From NCBI RefSeq assembly GCF_020169415.1, contig NZ_JAIULG010000022.1, positions 1-64,000 of the forward strand: a stretch of 64,000 nt of DNA. The letters are read 5' to 3'. Shown in pieces: positions 7,196-16,444 of the stretch (positions are counted from its first letter, which is position 1; each line of letters opens with the position of its first letter). The notes beneath the pieces are model-generated. The model was given only the letters and a program-made list of their open reading frames with translations. It was not told the DNA's origin and did not search any database. The translations under genes were made by a program, and so were the position numbers. The stretch comes from Tsukamurella sp. M9C (lineage in GTDB: Bacteria; Actinomycetota; Actinomycetes; Mycobacteriales; Mycobacteriaceae).

Positions 7196-8608
7196 ATGTC
7201 GACGACGAATGCGAAGGCGCCGCTGCGGGAGCGCCGCACCATCGACGTGGTGCCGGACTCCGAGCGGCACGGCACGCCCCGCAGCCAGTTCACACTGTGG
7301 TTCGGCGCGAACCTGCAGATCACCGCCATCGTCGACGGTGCCCTCGCCGTCGTCTTCGGCGCCGACGCGCTCTGGGCGATCATCGGCGTGCTGATCGGCA
7401 ACGTGCTCGGTGGCGCCGTCATGGCGCTGCACGCGGCACAGGGCCCGCGGCTGGGCCTGCCGCAGATGATCTCCAGCCGCGCGCAGTTCGGGGTGAAGGG
7501 CGCCGCCGTGCCGCTGGTACTGGTGATCCTCATGTACCTCGGCTTCGCGGCCACGGGGACGGTGCTCTCCGGGCAGGCGATCAACCGCCTGATCGGGGTG
7601 GACGAGCCCGCCGTCGGGATCGTGATCTTCGGCGCCCTGACCGCGGTCGTCGCGGTGGTCGGCTACCGGCTGATCCACATCGTCGGCCGGATCGCCACGG
7701 TGGTCGGGATCGTCGGCATCGGGTACCTGATGGTGCGTCTGTTCTCCGCGTACGACGTGGGCGCCGTGGTGGGCGTCAAGGGCTTCGACATCGTCACCTT
7801 CCTGCTCGCGATCTCCCTCGGCGCCGGATGGCAGCTCACCTTCGGCCCGTACGTCGCGGACTACTCGCGCTACCTGCCGCGGTCGACGCCGGAGCGCACG
7901 ACCTTCTGGGCGACGTTCGCGGGCAGCGTGATCGGCTCGCAGATCTCGATGACCTTCGGCGCCCTCGTCGCGGCCTGCGCCTCGAAGGCCTTCCTGAGCA
8001 ACCAGGTCGGCTTCCTCGGGGATCTCGCCGGACCCGCCGCCGCGGCCGCCGTCGTCTACCTCGTGATCGTGGTGGGCAAGCTGACGGTCAACGTCCTCAA
8101 CGCCTACGGCGGCTTCATGTCGGTGCTCACCACCGTCACCGCGTTCGGCGGCGGCTCGCGGATCTCCTCGCTCGCCCGCACGTTGTACATCGTCGGCTTC
8201 GTCGCCGTCTCGGTGATCATCGCGATCGCCGCGAGCGCCGACTTCCTGGAGAACTTCAAGAACTTCGTGCTGGTGCTGCTCATGGTGTTCACCCCGTGGA
8301 GCGCCATCAACCTGATCGACTACTACGTGATCTCCAAGGAGCGCATCGACATCCCCGCGCTCTACGACCCGGCCGGCCGGTACGGATCGTGGCAGTGGGC
8401 GGCGCTGTTCGCGTACGCCGCGGGCATCGTCATCCAGGTCCCGTTCCTCGCGCAGAAGATGTACACGGGGCCCGTCACGGACATGCTCGGCGGGGCGGAC
8501 ATCTCGTGGATCGTCGGGCTGCTCGGCACCGCGGCGATCTACTACCCGCTGGCCAAGCGCACGTCCCGCGCGCCGGCCGAGATGATCTACCCCGCGTCCG
8601 ACTCCTGA
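7196..8608 (+). CDS. NCS1-family permease (purine-cytosine permease-like)
   Basis: 470-aa inner-membrane transporter with about twelve helices. The FTLWFGANLQITAIVDGAL start and LGLPQMISSRAQFG loop are typical of bacterial NCS1 permeases such as CodB and purine/cytosine:H+ symporters. The ATG at 7196 was chosen because AAGGACC precedes it and because the hydrophilic N-terminus then matches family length; a longer in-frame extension upstream is not convincing. No deaminase or hydrolase gene is adjacent, so the substrate (cytosine, purine, hydantoin or related) is open. Confidence 0.88.
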   Translation: MSTTNAKAPLRERRTIDVVPDSERHGTPRSQFTLWFGANLQITAIVDGALAVVFGADALWAIIGVLIGNVLGGAVMALHAAQGPRLGLPQMISSRAQFGVKGAAVPLVLVILMYLGFAATGTVLSGQAINRLIGVDEPAVGIVIFGALTAVVAVVGYRLIHIVGRIATVVGIVGIGYLMVRLFSAYDVGAVVGVKGFDIVTFLLAISLGAGWQLTFGPYVADYSRYLPRSTPERTTFWATFAGSVIGSQISMTFGALVAACASKAFLSNQVGFLGDLAGPAAAAAVVYLVIVVGKLTVNVLNAYGGFMSVLTTVTAFGGGSRISSLARTLYIVGFVAVSVIIAIAASADFLENFKNFVLVLLMVFTPWSAINLIDYYVISKERIDIPALYDPAGRYGSWQWAALFAYAAGIVIQVPFLAQKMYTGPVTDMLGGADISWIVGLLGTAAIYYPLAKRTSRAPAEMIYPASDS

Positions 8609-8696
8609 GTCGGGGCGGTCCCGAATCAGGGTGACCGCAACCGTTCTCTCGCCGGGCCGCGTGCCGCACTGTTCTCCTCACACCCGAGGAGGACAG

Positions 8697-9692
8697 ATGA
8701 TCGAGGTGCGGAACCTCACCAAGACCTACGGGACCGGCGCGGCGGCGACGCCCGTGCTGCGCGATGTGGGCTTCACCGTGGCCGCGGGCGAGATCTTCGC
8801 CGTCGTCGGCCCCAGCGGCGCCGGCAAGTCGACGCTCGCGCAGTGCCTGAACCTGCTGGAGCGGCCGACGAGCGGCACCGTCGTGATCGGCGGGCAGGAC
8901 CTGACGGCGCTGCCGGAGGGGCAGCTGCGGGCGGCTCGCCGCCGGATCGGCACCGTCTTCCAGGCGTCCAGCCTGCTCCGCCGCCGCACCGCGGCCGAGA
9001 ACGTCGCGCTGCCGCTGGAGTACCTGGGCGTCACCAAGGGGGAGACGCGGGCGCGCGTCGCCGAGCTGCTCGACCGGGTGGGGCTGGCGGACAAGGCCGG
9101 CCACTACCCGCACCAGCTCTCCGGCGGCCAGCGCCAGCGCGTCGGGATCGCCCGCGCGCTGGCGCTGCGGCCCAAGGTCCTCCTCTCCGACGAGGCCACG
9201 TCGGGCCTCGACCCGGAGGCCACCGCGCAGTACCTCGACCTGCTGCGCGACGTGCGCGACGAGTTGAACCTCGCCGTCGTGCTCATCACGCACGAGATGG
9301 ACACCATCGTCCGCGTCGCCGACAGCGCCGCGCGCCTCGACCACGGGGTCCTCGCCGAACAGGGCGCCCTCGTCGGCCTGCTCACCGACCCCGGATCGGT
9401 GCTCGGCGGGGCCCTGCGGTCCGCCGGGCCCGCGGCGACGGCACCGTCGGGCCAGACGACGGTGCGCCTGACCTACGACACGACGGTGCCGGCCGACTGG
9501 CTCAGCCGCGTCACCCTCGACACCGGGGCCGCGGTCGCGCTGCTCTCGGCGTCCGTGCAGGCCGTCGGGGGCGTTACCGTCGGAACGGTCACCGTCGGGA
9601 TCGACGACGGTGACCTGACCCGCGTCGTGGATTCGGCGCGCGCCCTGGGGCTGCGCACCGACGCGGGCGCGCGCGAGGCGGTGGCCGCATGA
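8697..9692 (+). CDS. metN: methionine ABC importer ATP-binding protein MetN
   Basis: 331-aa ATPase of the MetNIQ importer. Walker A GPSGAGKST, the signature LSGGQRQR and Walker B VLLSDEATSGLD are intact. The C-terminal ~85 residues form the NIL (ACT-like) regulatory domain that in E. coli MetN binds methionine and inhibits transport. The ATG was chosen after GAGGAGG (8685-8691); in-frame codons upstream are not conserved-looking. Its stop overlaps the metI start (ATGA). The 88 bases before it contain no recognisable SAM riboswitch. Confidence 0.93.
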   Translation: MIEVRNLTKTYGTGAAATPVLRDVGFTVAAGEIFAVVGPSGAGKSTLAQCLNLLERPTSGTVVIGGQDLTALPEGQLRAARRRIGTVFQASSLLRRRTAAENVALPLEYLGVTKGETRARVAELLDRVGLADKAGHYPHQLSGGQRQRVGIARALALRPKVLLSDEATSGLDPEATAQYLDLLRDVRDELNLAVVLITHEMDTIVRVADSAARLDHGVLAEQGALVGLLTDPGSVLGGALRSAGPAATAPSGQTTVRLTYDTTVPADWLSRVTLDTGAAVALLSASVQAVGGVTVGTVTVGIDDGDLTRVVDSARALGLRTDAGAREAVAA

Positions 9693-10399
9693 CCTACCTC
9701 GCCTCCGGGATCACGGTGCCGCTCAGCGACATCCCCGACCTGGTGCTGCCCGCGCTCCGCGACACCGTGATCATGGTCGGGCTCGTCATGGTGATCGTGC
9801 TCGTCGTGGGCGTGCCGCTCGGCGCCCTGGTGCACAACCTCGCGCCGGGCGGCCTGCTCGCGAGACCGTCGCTGCACCAACCCCTCACGTGGGTCATCAG
9901 CGTCGGCCGGTCGCTGCCCTTCCTCGTGCTCATGACCGCGATCATCCCGTTCACCCGGTTCCTCACCGGCACCAACATCGGCATCGCCGCCGCCGTGGTG
10001 CCGATGTCGATCGCGGGCATCGCCTTCTTCGCCCGCATCGTCGAGAACAGCCTGCGGGCGCTGCCGCCCGACGTGGTGACCGTCGCCAAGGCCTCCGGCG
10101 GCTCGAACGCCCAGATCATCTGGGGCGCACAGATCCCCGAGGCGCTGCCGGGCATCGTCGGCGGCCTCACCATCAACACCATCGCCATGATCGAGTACTC
10201 GACGATCGCCGGCACCATCGGCGCGGGCGGCCTCGGCTACGTCGCCGTGACGTACGGCTACCAGCGCTTCGACCACGGCGTCATGATCGCGACCATCGTG
10301 GTCCTCATCGTCGTGGTCACCACGATCCAGCTCGTCGGCGACGCGCTCGTGCGCCACCTCACCCCCGAACAGACCGTCCTCCGAAAGGCCCTCGCATGA
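9689..10399 (+). CDS. metI: methionine ABC importer permease MetI
   Basis: 236-aa permease with five predicted helices and the binding-protein-dependent transport loop (EALPGIVGGLTINTIAMIEYSTIAGTIGAGGLG), which contacts MetN. The family normally has about 217 aa, so the extra residues are at the two ends. It overlaps metN by 4 bases at its start and metQ by 4 bases at its end, indicating strict translational coupling and one transcript. Confidence 0.93.
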   Translation: MTYLASGITVPLSDIPDLVLPALRDTVIMVGLVMVIVLVVGVPLGALVHNLAPGGLLARPSLHQPLTWVISVGRSLPFLVLMTAIIPFTRFLTGTNIGIAAAVVPMSIAGIAFFARIVENSLRALPPDVVTVAKASGGSNAQIIWGAQIPEALPGIVGGLTINTIAMIEYSTIAGTIGAGGLGYVAVTYGYQRFDHGVMIATIVVLIVVVTTIQLVGDALVRHLTPEQTVLRKALA

Positions 10400-11316
10400 G
10401 CGACACCGAAACCCCCACCCCGGCAGCGGCTCCCGCCGACGACGACCACGGCTTCACCACCCGCGACTCGCGGCGGCCCCTCATCATCGGCGTCGTCGTC
10501 CTGGTGGTGCTCGTGGTGGCCGGCTTCGTGGGCTGGCGCGCCTTCGGCGGCTCCGACGCGAAGACCGCGAACGAGACCGCCGGCGCGACCCTGCTCGTGG
10601 CGACCACCGAGGGCAACGCCGCGGAGCAGGCGCTCATCGAGTTCATCGCCAAGGACGTCGCCCCGCGGCACGGGATCACCGTCGCCTTCAAGGGACTCGC
10701 CGATTCCACGACGATCAACCGCGCCGTCAGCGAGGGCGAGGTGGCGGCCACCGTCTACCAGCACAAGCTGTGGCTCGGGCAGGTCCTGCAGGCGAACCCG
10801 GACTTCCGCGAGGAGGCCGCGACGCCCGTCTTCCGGTGGGGCTTCGGGCTGTTCTCCGACAAGTACACCGACCCGCAGCAGCTGCCGCAGAACGCGAAGG
10901 TCTCGCTGTACTCCGACCCGGCCAACGAGGCCCAGGGGTTGTGGTTCCTCGAGCGCGCGGGGCTCATCACCCTCAAGCCGGATGTCAACAAGTGGCAGGC
11001 CACCGTCAAGGACATCGCGACGAACCCGAAGAACCTGCAGTTCACCCTGCTCGACTTCGCCGCGCAGACCCGCGCACTTCCCGACCTCGACGCCGCCGTC
11101 GGCTACACCGAGTACTACCTCGCCGCGGGGGTGAGCATCGAGAAGGAGATCTTCGCGCCGCCCGCCCCCGACGAGTTCGCCGGCCAGCTGACCATCGGCA
11201 CGCGGTGGAAGGACACCGAGAACATCAAGAACCTCGTCGCCGCGTTCAAGGATCCCGCGGTGCAGGAGTTCCTGCGCACCGACCCGCGGGTGAAGGACAT
11301 CCTGCTGCCGCTGTAG
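10396..11316 (+). CDS. metQ: MetQ/NlpA-family substrate-binding protein with N-terminal membrane anchor
   Basis: 306-aa solute-binding component of the MetNIQ importer. The NlpA fold begins at about residue 62 (ATLLVATTEGNAAEQ) and ends with the typical QEFLRTDPRVKDILLPL. Unlike standard MetQ lipoproteins there is no lipobox cysteine; instead a hydrophilic 27-residue leader precedes one transmembrane helix (about 28-47), so the domain is probably tethered outside as a type II membrane protein. The gene overlaps metI and converges with the Sel1 gene, the two stops being separated by a single base. Confidence 0.88.
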   Translation: MSDTETPTPAAAPADDDHGFTTRDSRRPLIIGVVVLVVLVVAGFVGWRAFGGSDAKTANETAGATLLVATTEGNAAEQALIEFIAKDVAPRHGITVAFKGLADSTTINRAVSEGEVAATVYQHKLWLGQVLQANPDFREEAATPVFRWGFGLFSDKYTDPQQLPQNAKVSLYSDPANEAQGLWFLERAGLITLKPDVNKWQATVKDIATNPKNLQFTLLDFAAQTRALPDLDAAVGYTEYYLAAGVSIEKEIFAPPAPDEFAGQLTIGTRWKDTENIKNLVAAFKDPAVQEFLRTDPRVKDILLPL

Positions 11317-11317
11317 G

Positions 11318-12238
11318 TCAGGGCCGCGGGCGCTCGAGCCCCATCGCGCCCAGTCGCATCTCGACGACGCCGTCCCCCAGCAGGTAGTCGGCGTCGCCGA
11401 GCAGGCGGGCGGCGCGCTGCGGGTCGGGCCGGAGGCCGCCGTCGCCGGTGAGCAGCATGACGCCGGCGGTGAAGGCCGCCAGGCCGTGGTCCTGTTCCGC
11501 CGCATGGAGATACCAGCGCAGCGACTCCTCGGCGTCGCGGACGAGGCCGTACCGGCCGGTGGCGTACGCGGCGCCGAGGTTGTAGGAAGCCCGCGCGCTG
11601 CCCAGCTCGGCGGCGCGGCGGGTCCAGCGCAGCCCCTCCTGGTCGTCCTGCGGCGCACCGAGCCCCTGGTGCGCGCGGAGCGAGAGCTCGAAGGCACCGT
11701 CGGCGCTGCCCCGCCCGGCGGCCTCCGCGAAGAAGTCGCCGGCGGCGTCCTGGTTCTCGGGCACGCCGAACCCGGCCTGCAGCAGGTAGGCCGCGTGGAC
11801 GAGGGCGTCGAGGCGGTCCGCGTGGGTCACCTGGAAGGCCTTGGCCCTGCGCCAGGCGTCGTGCGCGAGCTCGGCGCGGTCCGCCCGGTAGATCGCGCGC
11901 GAGAGCAGGAAGGGGGCCTCGTCGACGCCGCCGGCCACGGCGCGCCGGTAGAGGTCGATGGCGCGGTCGTCGTCCTGGGGGAGGAGCGGCGACTGCCAGG
12001 TCCCGCCCGTGACGTACAGCGCCGCGAGCTCGAGGTAGGCGTCGCCCACGCCCGCGGCGCCCGCTCGCTCGAAGCCGGCGATCATGACCTGCGGCGCGTC
12101 GGGCGGGAGCAGCCCGAGCAGGTGCTCGTTCCGGACGAACGCCCCCGACAGCTCGCGGGCGTGGTGGAACACCAGCCGCGGATCGGTGCGCGGGTCATCG
12201 AGCGCGCGGCGCAGATCGGCGTAGGACTGCGAGGCCAT
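11318..12238 (-). CDS. Sel1-like/TPR repeat protein
   Basis: 306-aa soluble helical-repeat protein. Sel1-like units are visible in the C-terminal half (AGDFFAEAAGRGSADGAFEL, ASYNLGAAYATG with RDAEESLRWYLHAAEQ, AAFTAGVMLLTGDGG with DPQRAARLL). The N-terminal part has looser TPR-like helices. Such proteins act as protein-binding scaffolds; the partner is unknown. TACTGT followed by 6 bases before ATG on the minus strand suggests a leaderless transcript. Confidence 0.75.
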   Translation of the reverse strand: MASQSYADLRRALDDPRTDPRLVFHHARELSGAFVRNEHLLGLLPPDAPQVMIAGFERAGAAGVGDAYLELAALYVTGGTWQSPLLPQDDDRAIDLYRRAVAGGVDEAPFLLSRAIYRADRAELAHDAWRRAKAFQVTHADRLDALVHAAYLLQAGFGVPENQDAAGDFFAEAAGRGSADGAFELSLRAHQGLGAPQDDQEGLRWTRRAAELGSARASYNLGAAYATGRYGLVRDAEESLRWYLHAAEQDHGLAAFTAGVMLLTGDGGLRPDPQRAARLLGDADYLLGDGVVEMRLGAMGLERPRP

Positions 12239-12312
12239 GGCGTCACAGTACGACGCCGCGGGGTCGGGCGAGCGCGGTGCGACGGACTCGCCCGGGCCCG
12301 AGGGACGGCCGG

Positions 12313-14286
12313 CTAGCGGACGGCGACGCTGTTGGCGGGGTCGAGCATCGGCACGGCGAGCGCGGCGGCGGGGATGCCGAAGGCGTCGACCAGCGACTCG
12401 GCGAGCGGGCGGGCCCTACCGCACAGCTCGTTGACGCCGCGGCGGATCGCCTTGGCACGCTCCACCGAGATGTGCCGGTGCATGAGGTACCAGCCCAGGT
12501 CGCGCTCGAGCAGCGAGTACACGTACAGGTTGCGCATCAGCTTGAGCGCGTCGCGGGTCTCGCGGTCCTGGACGTCGGTGATCGCGTCGACGAAGGCCTC
12601 CAGCACGATCCGCTCGATGTGCGCGTCGCCCACCTTGATCAGGTGGTCCTGCGTCTCGGTGAAGACCTCGAGCGGATCCTCGTCGGGCTCCTTCGCGCGC
12701 CGCATGCGGGCGGCGGCGGTGCGCAGCAGGTGGTCCTCGCGGTTGCGCAGCAGGCGCAGCTGGGTGCCCGGGTGGGTGAGCTCGCTCTCCTCGGTGTCCT
12801 CGTCCGAGTCGTCGAGCAGCGTCTGCACCACCTGGCGGGCGGCGGTCTTCTCCAGCACGACGTCCTTGGCCATGTTCGCCACGAAGCGCACCCAGCCCAC
12901 CGCGTCGAGGCCCTGCACGTCGCCGGCGTAGGCGGTGAGCTGTTCCTTGGCGACCAGCTGGGTGAGCACGAGGTTGTCGCCCTCGAAGGTGGTGAACACG
13001 TCGATGTCGCCGCGCAGCAACGGAAGCCGGTTCTCCGAGAGGTAGCCGGCGCCGCCGCAGGCCTCGCGGGCCGCGCTGATCGCGTCCGACGCGAGGCGGG
13101 TGTGGCCCGCCTTGATCGCGGCGGCCTTGCCCTCGATCTCGCGGGCGTAGGCGGGGTCCACCGCGTCGGGGTCGCCGGTCTGCAGCTCGTGCAGTTCCGC
13201 GGTGAGCTCGTTCTGCGCGATGGCGAAGGCGTAGGCCCGCGCGACCAGCGGCAGCAGCCGGCGCTGGTGCGTGCGGTAGTCGAGGAGCAGCAGCTCGTTG
13301 TCGCCGCCGGGCGCGTCGAATTGGCGGCGCACCAGCGCGTACTTGGTGGCGAGGGTGATGCCGAGCCGTCCGGCGGCGCCCGCCGCGGCGCCCACGGTGA
13401 CGCGGCCCCGGATCAGGGTGCCGAGCATCGTGAAGAAGCGCTTGTTATCGGATTCGATAGGGCTGGAATAGGTTCCGTCCTCCGCGACGTCCGCGTACCG
13501 GTTCAGCAGCTCGCGCCGGGGGATGCGCACGCGGTCGAAGACGATGCGGCCGTTGTCCACGCCGGGGAGGCCGCCCTTGTAGCCGCAGTCGGAGGTGGTG
13601 ACGCCGGGGAGGTCGTCGCCGTTCTCGTCGCGGATCGGCACCACGAAGCAGTGCACGCCGCGGCCGGTGGGCTCCTCGCCCGGGCCGCCGGTGATGAGCT
13701 GCGCGAAGACGGAGGCCCAGCGCGCGTGCTTCCCGGCGCCGCCGATGTAGTCCTTGCGGGCGCTGGAGGTGGGGGAGTGGATCTCGAACTCGCCCGTCTC
13801 CGGCAGGTACGTGGCGGTGGTCTCCAGCTCCTGCACGTTGGAGCCGTGCCCGGTCTCGGTCATCGCGAAACAGCCCAGCACGTCGAGGTCGATGAGGCCC
13901 TTGACATACGTGTCGTGGTGGTAGTCGGTGCCCAGGTTCTCCACGGCGCCGCCGAACAGGCCCCACTGCACGCCCGCCTTGACCATGAGCGAGAGGTCGC
14001 CGTAGCCGAGGGTCTCGATCGCGGTGACCGCGGCGCCCACGTCGCCCGTGCCGCCGTGCTCGGTCTTGAAGCCGTCGGCCGGGAAGCCCAGCGGCACCAT
14101 CGCCTTCATCTGGCCGAGCATGAGCTCGCGGTACTCGTCGAGGCTCAGCCCGGCCTGCGGGACCACGTTCCCGTCCTGGATCTGCTCGCGCACCACGTCC
14201 CTCGTGGCGGCCCACCGGCCGTCCAGGATGGCGCGCAGCGCTGCGGTCAGTTCGGGCGACGATGCCGGCGAGGTCGGAGCACTCAT
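12313..14286 (-). CDS. acyl-CoA dehydrogenase/oxidase family protein
   Basis: 657-aa flavoenzyme of the acyl-CoA dehydrogenase superfamily, about 270 residues longer than a basic FadE. The FAD/substrate segment CFAMTETGHGSNVQ resembles acyl-CoA oxidases, and the region EACGGAGYLSENRLPLLRGDIDVFTTFEGDN corresponds to the later FAD-contacting helix and loop. The extra C-terminal helical domain fits the acyl-CoA oxidase-like layout. The likely role is the first oxidation step in degradation of a fatty or sterol acyl-CoA. TACGGT sits 7 bases before ATG on the minus strand. Confidence 0.88.
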   Translation of the reverse strand: MSAPTSPASSPELTAALRAILDGRWAATRDVVREQIQDGNVVPQAGLSLDEYRELMLGQMKAMVPLGFPADGFKTEHGGTGDVGAAVTAIETLGYGDLSLMVKAGVQWGLFGGAVENLGTDYHHDTYVKGLIDLDVLGCFAMTETGHGSNVQELETTATYLPETGEFEIHSPTSSARKDYIGGAGKHARWASVFAQLITGGPGEEPTGRGVHCFVVPIRDENGDDLPGVTTSDCGYKGGLPGVDNGRIVFDRVRIPRRELLNRYADVAEDGTYSSPIESDNKRFFTMLGTLIRGRVTVGAAAGAAGRLGITLATKYALVRRQFDAPGGDNELLLLDYRTHQRRLLPLVARAYAFAIAQNELTAELHELQTGDPDAVDPAYAREIEGKAAAIKAGHTRLASDAISAAREACGGAGYLSENRLPLLRGDIDVFTTFEGDNLVLTQLVAKEQLTAYAGDVQGLDAVGWVRFVANMAKDVVLEKTAARQVVQTLLDDSDEDTEESELTHPGTQLRLLRNREDHLLRTAAARMRRAKEPDEDPLEVFTETQDHLIKVGDAHIERIVLEAFVDAITDVQDRETRDALKLMRNLYVYSLLERDLGWYLMHRHISVERAKAIRRGVNELCGRARPLAESLVDAFGIPAAALAVPMLDPANSVAVR

Positions 14287-14337
14287 GGCCTCAACCGTAC
14301 CCAGCGCGGGCGATTCGTGTCGGTTCCGAGAGGGGAA

Positions 14338-14976
14338 TCACGAGACCGGCGCGCAGCGGGCCCCGTCCTCGCTCGCCTCGAGCGCCGCCCGCACCGAAGC
14401 GGGCACCGGGAGCTCCTGGCCGGGCGTCGGCTCGACGCGCGCATAGCCCTTCCGTAGCGGCAGCACGCCGGACCAGCCGCCCTCGCTCGACGAGGCTCCG
14501 CCGGTGCGGGCCTTGGCGATCCAGTTGTCGGCGGTGATCGGGAAGGTGAGCACGGTGGTCGCGGCGAGTTCCTTGCGGGTGTTCGCGCGCAGCTCCGCGC
14601 TGCGCCCGGGGAGCAGCTTGTCGGTGAACGCCTCGAGCAGCTCCGCGCCGTCGACCGCCTCCGGCGTGAGCGCGCCGCGCAGCACCGCCGAGCGGTAGTT
14701 CATCGAGTGGTCGAAGGCCGTGTCGGCCACGATCAGCGCGTCGACGTGGGTCACCGTCAGCGTCGCAGGGGCGCCCGCGGCGACGTGTCGCAGCGCGCCG
14801 GCCCCCGTCGAGCCGTGGAGCACGATCCGGTCGCCGAGGCGGGCGTAGGCGATCGGCACGGACCACGGCTGGCCGTCGGCCACCGTCGACAACACGGCGA
14901 CCACGCCGTCGTCCAGGATCTCGTCGAGGAGGCGGCGGTCGCCGCCGCGCTGGGGGTACCGGGTGAGCTTGTCCAT
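14338..14976 (-). CDS. pyridoxamine 5'-phosphate oxidase-family flavoprotein
   Basis: 212-aa split-barrel FMN-binding protein (VLSTVADGQPWSVPIAYARLGDRIVLHGS at about residues 27-55). Family members bind FMN, F420 or heme and reduce diverse substrates; this one lacks obvious PdxH-specific features. It is divergent from a MocR regulator 56 bases away, a pairing typical of PdxR-controlled vitamin B6 or flavoprotein genes, so control by PLP status is an inference. A GGATGG ribosome-like site precedes ATG. Confidence 0.82.
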   Translation of the reverse strand: MDKLTRYPQRGGDRRLLDEILDDGVVAVLSTVADGQPWSVPIAYARLGDRIVLHGSTGAGALRHVAAGAPATLTVTHVDALIVADTAFDHSMNYRSAVLRGALTPEAVDGAELLEAFTDKLLPGRSAELRANTRKELAATTVLTFPITADNWIAKARTGGASSSEGGWSGVLPLRKGYARVEPTPGQELPVPASVRAALEASEDGARCAPVS

Positions 14977-15014
14977 GCGTCCATCCTGGGGCGGATACCG
15001 GCGCTGCAGAAGAT

Positions 15015-15049
15015 CCAGAATCAGGAGATATTGTGAACCAGTATTCTAG
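15015..15049. promoter_or_regulatory. inverted repeat between PPOX and MocR genes
   Basis: CCAGAAT (15015-15021) and ATTCTAG (15043-15049) form an inverted repeat with one mismatch, spanning the ribosome site and start of the MocR gene. MocR/PdxR proteins often bind such repeats in the divergent intergenic region. Confidence 0.35.
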
Positions 15050-16433
15050 AGCGATGCCCCGCCCGCCCGCGTCCCTCCCCGATTTCTGGTCCGCGCTCGC
15101 GCACGGAGGCGCGCTCTCGGGCAGCGCGATCGTCGACGCGGTCATCGACGGCCTCGACCGCGGCGCCCTGCACCCCGGCGACCTGCTGCCTTCCTCGCGG
15201 GCCCTCGCCGCCGGGCTGGGCGTCGCCCGGAACACGGTGATCGCCGCCTACGACACCCTCGCCGCCATGGGCGTCACGGCCACTGTCCCCGGCAGCGGCA
15301 CCCGGATAGCCCCGGGCACCGACCGGTTCGCGCACGCGATGCACGCCGCGCCCGCGCCGCGGCGCGCGGAGGAGGCACCGTCGGACACCTGGGATACGAG
15401 CCTGGTGCCGGGCGTGCCCGACGTGTCCCTCATCGACGAGCGGCGGTGGCGCCGGTCGTGGCGGCACGCGACCGCGCTCCCGCCCACGACGTCGGTGGCG
15501 CCGCACGTCGCGACGCTGCAGGAGGCCCTCGCCGTGCACCTGCGGCGCCGGCGCGCGGTGCGGGCCGCGCCCGGCGATCTGCGCCTGTTCCCGGGCGTGA
15601 ACCCGGCCCTGACCGCGATCGCCGGTGAACTCGGCACTCCGATCGCGGTGGAGACGCCCGGCTACCGTCGGGCCTTCGACGCCTTCCGCGCGACGGGCGG
15701 CGAGGTCGTGGGCGTGCCCGTCGACGCGGACGGACTGGTCGTCGATCGGCTGCCGCGGCGGCGGTGCCTCGTCTACACCACGCCGGCGCACCAGTACCCG
15801 ACCGGCGTGCGGCTCTCGATGGCACGGCGGCTCGACCTCGTGGACTGGGCGCGGGCGACGGGGAGCGTGATCGTCGAGGACGACTACGACGGCGAGTTCT
15901 CCTACGACGTGGCGCCGCTGCCCGCGCTGCAGACCCTGGCGCCCGACCACGTCGTCTACCTCGGCACCGCCTCGAAGGCGCTGACCCCGCAGCTGCGGCT
16001 CGCGTGGGCCGCTGTCCCCGAATCGCTGCGCGGGCTGCCGCACGCGGGGCACGGCTCGAGCGCGGGCGTCGACGGCGCCGCGGCCTCGATGCTGGCCCAC
16101 TTCCTCGACTCCGGCGCCTGGGACGCCCACGTAGCGCGGGCGGCCCGCACCTACGGGGCGCGGCGTGCCGCCGTCCGGCGGGCGCTCGCCGAGCACCTGC
16201 CGGACGCGCTCGTCCTCGGCGCCGATGCCGGGCTGCACCTCACCGTGGACCTGGGCTCCGCGGCGGCGCTCGCCGCGGCGCGGGCGACCCTGACCCGGCA
16301 CCGCTACCGCGTGTCGACCCTCGCCGAGCACGCCCTGACCGACGGCGACGTCGCCGACACCGCGCTTCTGTTGTCGTTCGCGCTGATCCCCGAGACGCGG
16401 GCCGCGGCGGTCATCGCGCTGCTGGGCGCCTGA
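15033..16433 (+). CDS. MocR/PdxR-type GntR regulator with aminotransferase domain
   Basis: 466-aa two-domain regulator. The winged helix (about residues 25-90; GDLLPSSRALAAGLGVARNTVIAAYDTLAAMG) is followed by a fold-type I aminotransferase domain. The PLP-binding lysine is in LGTASKALTPQLRLAW (K315), with DDYDGEFSY as the cofactor-ring aspartate region. Such proteins sense PLP or an amino-acid aldimine rather than catalyse. GTG 15033 has AGGAG 5 bases upstream; ATG at 15054 is an in-frame alternative. Confidence 0.9.
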   Translation: MNQYSRAMPRPPASLPDFWSALAHGGALSGSAIVDAVIDGLDRGALHPGDLLPSSRALAAGLGVARNTVIAAYDTLAAMGVTATVPGSGTRIAPGTDRFAHAMHAAPAPRRAEEAPSDTWDTSLVPGVPDVSLIDERRWRRSWRHATALPPTTSVAPHVATLQEALAVHLRRRRAVRAAPGDLRLFPGVNPALTAIAGELGTPIAVETPGYRRAFDAFRATGGEVVGVPVDADGLVVDRLPRRRCLVYTTPAHQYPTGVRLSMARRLDLVDWARATGSVIVEDDYDGEFSYDVAPLPALQTLAPDHVVYLGTASKALTPQLRLAWAAVPESLRGLPHAGHGSSAGVDGAAASMLAHFLDSGAWDAHVARAARTYGARRAAVRRALAEHLPDALVLGADAGLHLTVDLGSAAALAAARATLTRHRYRVSTLAEHALTDGDVADTALLLSFALIPETRAAAVIALLGA

Positions 16434-16444
16434 CGCCGGCCGCG

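Noticed and set aside
8609-8696. SAM riboswitch before metNIQ
   Set aside because: The 88-base gap is too short and lacks a SAM-I or SAM-II type conserved core; only a ribosome site is evident.
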